From assembly GCA_001941225.1 (NCBI GenBank), contig MSHM01000005.1, forward strand, positions 1 to 64,000: a stretch of 64,000 nucleotides of DNA, in the 5' to 3' direction. Origin of the DNA: Oscillospiraceae bacterium Zagget12 (GTDB taxonomy: Bacteria > Bacillota > Clostridia > UBA1381). Below the pieces are notes generated by a model that was not told where the DNA came from, searched no databases, and worked only from the letters and a program-made list of their open reading frames with translations. A program made the translations under genes and the position numbers. Shown one piece after another: positions 59,110 through 64,000 of this stretch; positions within the stretch are counted from its first letter, which is position 1, and every line of letters begins with the position of its first letter.

Positions 59110-59222
59110 AAAAAAATGAGCCGTCTGCCGCAATCAGATAGGCTCACTATTTTTAGGAATTATCCCTAAATAAAGTATCCGTATCAATGTGGCAACCGTC
59201 TTTAGATTTCCACATTTTTTAC
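59110..59222 (-). ncRNA. candidate structured leader/attenuator or short RNA upstream of birA
   Basis: Promoter TTGACT-17-TATAAT (59252-59257 / 59229-59234 on minus); hairpins AATGTGG/CCACATT, TTTAGG/CCTAAA, then TGAGCC/GGCTCA with T7. Confidence 0.55.
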
Positions 59223-59402
59223 AATGTGATTATACCACATTATTTCCCGAAAGTCAACGCCCTTTTTGCCTAATATATCTCGAAATAATTCATACTAAAC
59301 CCATATTATTTAGGGTGAGAATTTAATCAAAAAAAACAATCCATTTTAACATTCCTGAAACAATAGGTCGAATTTTGTATTCATTTTGTAAAATAAAACT
59401 TA

Positions 59403-59482
59403 TTGCAATTATAAACCAAGTATGTTATAATATGCTACAAGATATAGAGATTAGCGGAGCTGTAATACACAAAATATAGTGG
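59403..59482 (+). promoter_or_regulatory. nrdDG promoter with tandem NrdR-box-like sites
   Basis: TTGCAA-17-TATAAT (59403-59431) then ACAAGATATAGAG (59437-59449) and ACACAAAATATAGTGG (59467-59482), ATATAG cores 32 bp apart. Confidence 0.6.
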
Positions 59483-59599
59483 TCGGACATCGTTGTGAAT
59501 TTGTACGGAATACGCCGGAAATGCAGGAAAAGAGCGGCGTGGAACATACAGATTTTTTTGACCTGAGGGATTTGTATATTGCGGCATTAAAGAAAGGAA

Positions 59600-61735
59600 A
59601 TGGGGAAAATGAGAGTACAAAAACGCGATGGCAGAATAGTTGGTTATGACGCGTATAAAATTGCCGCCGCAATCCAAAAAGCGAATGTGGAGGTTACGCC
59701 GTCACAAAAAGCTAATGAGGAGCTTATAAACGAGGCGATAGAAAATGTCGAAAAAACAACGGGCGATGTTATTCCCGTTGAAACAATACAGGATATAATC
59801 GAAAAGACTCTTGTAGGTCACAATAAGTATGTGCTTGCCAAGAAGTATATGATATACAGATACCAGAGAAGTCTTTTAAGAAAGTCCAACACTACCGACG
59901 AGTCTATTTTAAAGCTCATCAGAAATGAAAATAAGGAGCTTGCGGAGGAAAATTCCAATAAGAATACGGTTCACGCTTCCACGCAGAGAGATTATATAGC
60001 CGGCGAGGTTTCGCGCGACGTTACAAAGCGTCTGCTTTTGCCGGAGCATATAACGCTCGCGCACGAGAACGGCATACTGCATTTTCACGATGCGGATTAT
60101 TTTATTCAGCCTATATTCAACTGCTGCCTTATAAACATCAAGGATATGCTTGAAAACGGCACCGTTATGAACGGCAAAATGATTGAAACGCCGAAGAGCT
60201 TTCAGGTTGCCTGCACTGTTACGACGCAGATTATCGCCGCCGTGGCAAGCAATCAGTACGGCGGACAGTCTGTCAACGTCGCTCATCTCGGCAAATATCT
60301 GAGAGTGAGCCGCGACAAATTCATAAAAGAGGCAAAGGCTAAATTCGGCGATACCCTTGACGATGAGGCGATAGAAAAAATAGTTGAAATGCGCGTGGAC
60401 GATGAGCTTAAATCGGGCGTGCAGACCATACAGTATCAGATTAACACTCTAATGACCACCAACGGTCAGTCGCCGTTTGTAACGCTGTTTTTGTATATCG
60501 ACGAGAACGACGAGTATGTCGAGGAAAATGTAAGAATAATAGAAGAAATACTTCGTCAAAGACTTGAGGGCATAAAGAATGAGCAGGGCGTGTACGTAAC
60601 GCCGGCATTCCCCAAGCTTGTGTACGTTTTGGACGAAAACAACTGCCTAAAGGGCGGAAAATACGATTACGTTACAAAATTAGCCGTTAAATGCAGCGCG
60701 AAGAGAATGTATCCCGACTATATTTCGGCTAAGAAGATGCGCGAGAATTACGAGGGAAATGTGTTCGGTCCGATGGGCTGCCGCTCGTTCCTCGCACCGT
60801 GGAAGGACGAAAACGGCGAGTATAAATGGGAGGGACGCTTTAATCAAGGCGTTGTCAGCATAAACCTGCCGCAGATGGGAATTATCGCCAAGGGCGATAT
60901 GGATAAATTCTGGAAAATGTTTGACGAAAGACTTCAGCTTTGCTATGAGGCGCTTATGTGCCGCCATAAGGCTCTTGAAGGCACTCTTTCGGACGTAAGC
61001 CCGATACACTGGCAGTACGGAGCAATAGCAAGACTGGGCAAGGGTGAAAAGATTGATAAGTACCTTCACAATGGATATTCCTCAATTTCTCTGGGATATA
61101 TAGGACTTTACGAGCTTACCTATCTTATGACGGGCGAGAGCCAAACCCACGGAAAGGGTAAGGAGTTTGCGCTTAAGGTTATGAACCATCTGCGCGACAA
61201 GGTAAACGAGTGGAAAAAGGAAACCGGAATAGGTTTCGCGCTTTACGGAACACCGGCTGAAACCCTGTGCTACCGTTTCGCGAAAATCGACCGTGAAAAA
61301 TACGGTGTTATCGAGAACGTGACCGACAAGGGATATTACACAAATTCGTATCACGTTGACGTTAGGGAAAAGATAAACGCGTTCGATAAATTTGACATTG
61401 AGAACGAATTCCAGAGTATTTCACTTGGCGGAGCCATTTCGTATGTGGAGATACCGAATATGCAGAATAATCTTCCCGCGCTTGAAACGCTTGTGAAGTA
61501 TATATACGACAATATACAGTACGGCGAATTCAATACCAAATCCGATTACTGCCAGCAGTGCGGCTTTGACGGCGAGATAATAATAAACGACGATTTGGAA
61601 TGGGAATGTCCGCAGTGTCACAATAAAGACCATAACAAGCTCAGCGTTACGCGCCGCACATGCGGATATTTGGGCGAGAACTTCTGGAATACGGGCAAGA
61701 CAATGGAAATAAAGAGCCGTGTTCTGCATCTGTAA
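59600..61735 (+). CDS. nrdD: anaerobic ribonucleoside-triphosphate reductase
   Basis: ATP-cone KRDGRIVGYDAYKIAAAIQKA; C-terminal CPQCHNKDHNKLSVTRRTCGYLGENFWNTGK. Confidence 0.96.
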   Translation: MGKMRVQKRDGRIVGYDAYKIAAAIQKANVEVTPSQKANEELINEAIENVEKTTGDVIPVETIQDIIEKTLVGHNKYVLAKKYMIYRYQRSLLRKSNTTDESILKLIRNENKELAEENSNKNTVHASTQRDYIAGEVSRDVTKRLLLPEHITLAHENGILHFHDADYFIQPIFNCCLINIKDMLENGTVMNGKMIETPKSFQVACTVTTQIIAAVASNQYGGQSVNVAHLGKYLRVSRDKFIKEAKAKFGDTLDDEAIEKIVEMRVDDELKSGVQTIQYQINTLMTTNGQSPFVTLFLYIDENDEYVEENVRIIEEILRQRLEGIKNEQGVYVTPAFPKLVYVLDENNCLKGGKYDYVTKLAVKCSAKRMYPDYISAKKMRENYEGNVFGPMGCRSFLAPWKDENGEYKWEGRFNQGVVSINLPQMGIIAKGDMDKFWKMFDERLQLCYEALMCRHKALEGTLSDVSPIHWQYGAIARLGKGEKIDKYLHNGYSSISLGYIGLYELTYLMTGESQTHGKGKEFALKVMNHLRDKVNEWKKETGIGFALYGTPAETLCYRFAKIDREKYGVIENVTDKGYYTNSYHVDVREKINAFDKFDIENEFQSISLGGAISYVEIPNMQNNLPALETLVKYIYDNIQYGEFNTKSDYCQQCGFDGEIIINDDLEWECPQCHNKDHNKLSVTRRTCGYLGENFWNTGKTMEIKSRVLHL

Positions 61736-61744
61736 GGAGAAAAT

Positions 61745-62242
61745 ATGAATTACGCAGCTATAAAAATGACGGACATAGCGAACGGTCCGGGCGTCAGAGT
61801 GTCGCTTTTCGTAAGCGGGTGCCGCCGCCACTGCAAAAATTGCTTTAACAGTGAAACGTGGGACTTTAATTACGGCGATAAATTTGACATTGACACGGAA
61901 AATAAAATTTTCGAGGGCCTTGATAAGAGCTATATAGAGGGTTTCAGCCTTTTGGGCGGAGAACCGTTTGAGAAAGAGAACAGGGAAACCGTCCGCAATC
62001 TTCTCCGCAAGGTGAGGGCACGTTATCCGAATAAAACAATATGGTGCTACAGCGGATTTAAGTTTGAAGAGCTGATTAAGGATGCGGCGGATATACTTGA
62101 AAATATAGACGTTTTGGTGGACGGCGAGTTTATAGACGAGAAGAAAAATTTAAAGCTGAAATTCCGAGGCTCGGAAAATCAACGTATTGTAGACGTAAAG
62201 AAATCTATGGAAAGCGGCAAGGTCGTTGAAATAGATATGTAA
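61745..62242 (+). CDS. nrdG: anaerobic ribonucleotide reductase activating protein
   Basis: GPGVRVSLFVSGCRRHCKNCFN, LLGGEPF. Confidence 0.96.
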   Translation: MNYAAIKMTDIANGPGVRVSLFVSGCRRHCKNCFNSETWDFNYGDKFDIDTENKIFEGLDKSYIEGFSLLGGEPFEKENRETVRNLLRKVRARYPNKTIWCYSGFKFEELIKDAADILENIDVLVDGEFIDEKKNLKLKFRGSENQRIVDVKKSMESGKVVEIDM

Positions 62243-62261
62243 ATTAAATACAGACAAACAA

Positions 62262-62291
62262 AAAAAGGAGTTGGTCGCCAACTCCTTTTTA
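62262..62291. terminator. intrinsic terminator
   Basis: AAAAGGAGTTGgtcgCCAACTCCTTTTT. Confidence 0.85.
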
Positions 62292-62296
62292 TTATG

Positions 62297-63493
62297 TTAT
62301 TGAATTACAATCGCTCCCGTTGACGCTGGCACCGCAGTAGGTCTGGGCGTAGCCTCCTCCGGCTCCGGCTCGGAGGTTTCGGTTAAATCGCCGTCCTCCT
62401 CATCAGAGGATTCATTGTCGTTTTCATCATCTGACGATGAATCGCTATCCGAAGATGAGCTGTTACCCGACGATGAAACGCTCGTATTATCCGACGATGT
62501 TTCGTTTTCACTGCCTGCGGCTGAGGACGTTTCGCTCTCGCCGCTCGATGTGCTGCCGGTCTGAACCGATGATTTACTGCCCTGGTAGTCAATATCGTCA
62601 AGACGGTGGAAGGTATATCCCTCGCCGCTCAGATACTCTATAATCGAGCCGAGCGCGTCAACCGTTGACTGCTTTGACGATGCGTCGTGCATAAGAACTA
62701 TAAGGTTATTGTAACCCGCCGAGCTTTCCTTAAGAAATTCGAGCAAGTCCTCGGCGTCCTTGGTTTTGCCCTGAGCGTCGCCGTTGGCGCAGTTCCAGTT
62801 TATATAATAGTAATTGTTATCCTTCAGAGTTTGTATGCAGTCCTGCTTGATTGACGCGTATTCGCCCTCCTCGTAGCTGCCGCCCAGGAAACGTATAAGG
62901 TTAAACGGCACTTCACCGTTCGTAACGCTTTTTATTGCGTTTTCACATTCCAGTATATCGGTAATAAAACTTTCGGTTGACGCATATAATTTCTCATAGT
63001 TATGTCCGTATGAGTGGTTGGCTATAAGATGACCCTCCTCGTATACGCGTCTTGCCACATCGGGATTGGATTCTATAAGAGTACCCACCTCAAAGAATGT
63101 GGCTTTGACATTATATCGGCGCAGAACATCGAGAATTTGAGGCGTTATCTCCTCCGTTGGACCGTCGTCAAATGTAAGATAGCAGTGCTTTGTCTGACCC
63201 GCGTCGGCGATGATTTGCAGTAAATTATTTTCCTCCGCCGCTGACGGAATAGCGAGAGTGCTTGTCGGTATGGCTGTCGGAATCAATTCCTCCGGTGAGA
63301 GCGTAGCCTCCGCCGCGTCGCCGCCCAAAGACTGATTGCCGTTATTTTTGCAGTTTGACACCGCTACGCATACTATGATGATAACCGCGATAAAAGCAAT
63401 CAAAATAATCGCCGCGCGTATGCGTTTTTTTCTAAGACGTGCGCGGCGTCTGCGCGCGCGCCTGTTACGTTCAAAATCACTTGCTGTAGACAT
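62297..63493 (-). CDS. membrane-anchored polysaccharide deacetylase with Ser/Glu/Asp-rich tail
   Basis: HCYLTFDDGPTEEITPQILDVLRRYNVKATFF; N-terminal TM; low-complexity C-terminal tail. Confidence 0.92.
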   Translation of the reverse strand: MSTASDFERNRRARRRRARLRKKRIRAAIILIAFIAVIIIVCVAVSNCKNNGNQSLGGDAAEATLSPEELIPTAIPTSTLAIPSAAEENNLLQIIADAGQTKHCYLTFDDGPTEEITPQILDVLRRYNVKATFFEVGTLIESNPDVARRVYEEGHLIANHSYGHNYEKLYASTESFITDILECENAIKSVTNGEVPFNLIRFLGGSYEEGEYASIKQDCIQTLKDNNYYYINWNCANGDAQGKTKDAEDLLEFLKESSAGYNNLIVLMHDASSKQSTVDALGSIIEYLSGEGYTFHRLDDIDYQGSKSSVQTGSTSSGESETSSAAGSENETSSDNTSVSSSGNSSSSDSDSSSDDENDNESSDEEDGDLTETSEPEPEEATPRPTAVPASTGAIVIQ

Positions 63494-63668
63494 ATTAATC
63501 CCCCTAAAAACAATATATACTTATTATATACCAAAGTTCATTAAAATTCAACATTATTTTAACATTTAATATGTAATATTATGCAAAAAAATTAACGTAT
63601 TCCGGACTTATCGCGCCCGCGGATAAGCCTTTGGGACAATTTTGCGGGCAGAAAGGCAGTGCAACAAT

Positions 63669-64000
63669 ATGAAAAAAGCAATAATACCGATTTTATGCGC
63701 GGTTATGCTGCTGGGCGGCTGTTCAAACTCCGCCGAAACAATGAACGGCACCGCGGAACAAGAGAACGTGCCCTATGAGCAGCTCAGCGGAGAGGGAACC
63801 GGCTGGGGTTTTGTGCGAAAAAAGGGCGCCGCGCCGGAAATACCGAACGCGCAAAAAGAGGTTCTGAGCCGATACGATTGCTACTACATAGACGAAAATT
63901 CACCCAAAACGCTGTATCTCACCTTTGATGAGGGCTATGAAAACGGATATACCTCAAAAATACTTGATGTGCTCGAGCAGACCGGCACACCGGCGGCATT
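63669..64000 (+). CDS. polysaccharide deacetylase-like lipoprotein (PdaA-like), truncated by window end
   Basis: MKKAIIPILCAVMLLGGC lipobox; TLYLTFDEGYENGYTSKILDVLEQTGTPAA. Confidence 0.85.
   Translation, partial: MKKAIIPILCAVMLLGGCSNSAETMNGTAEQENVPYEQLSGEGTGWGFVRKKGAAPEIPNAQKEVLSRYDCYYIDENSPKTLYLTFDEGYENGYTSKILDVLEQTGTPAA

Noticed and set aside
59479-59649. 56-aa GTG-start ORF overlapping nrdD start
   Set aside because: No SD, out of frame with nrdD; region better explained as promoter/5' UTR.

Overview
Window from a low-to-moderate GC Firmicutes/Clostridia-type chromosome. Sporulation genes (alpha/beta SASP, YtfJ/GerW) and a PL11 rhamnogalacturonan lyase plus a dockerin protein suggest a gut pectin degrader; this taxonomic guess is inference. 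Positions ~1-8550 are an accessory, integrase-terminated mobile region. Its genes run on the + strand: small ORFs, an SH3+3D lipoprotein, ThyX, a guanylate-kinase-like protein, a truncated deoxyribosyltransferase-like gene, a papain-like C1A peptidase, a one-TM protein, an Xis-like protein and a tyrosine integrase. The rest is mostly ordinary chromosome: MATE transporters, ScpAB, radical SAM, IorAB/PaaK, Ugd and glycosyltransferases, GlyA, Nth, YchF, a two-component system, GalT, YloV, RecG, PfkB-type kinase, BirA, NrdDG, polysaccharide deacetylases and one tRNA-Glu(CTC). The most interesting signals are: (1) a ~270-nt ORF-free, pseudoknotted RNA-like element inside the mobile region that interrupts a deoxyribosyltransferase gene (HEARO/IsrB omega-RNA-like candidate); (2) a ~300-nt leader with long-range helices, an intrinsic terminator and an alternative helix ending next to the SD of a dockerin/beta-helix secreted protein; (3) a structured, terminator-ended leader before birA; (4) a degenerate galactokinase-like protein beside galT, which has its own leader peptide and hairpins; (5) probable ATA start codons at two genes; (6) several decayed or frameshifted genes. 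No homology search or folding was run. All structures were read by eye and all families were called from motifs.
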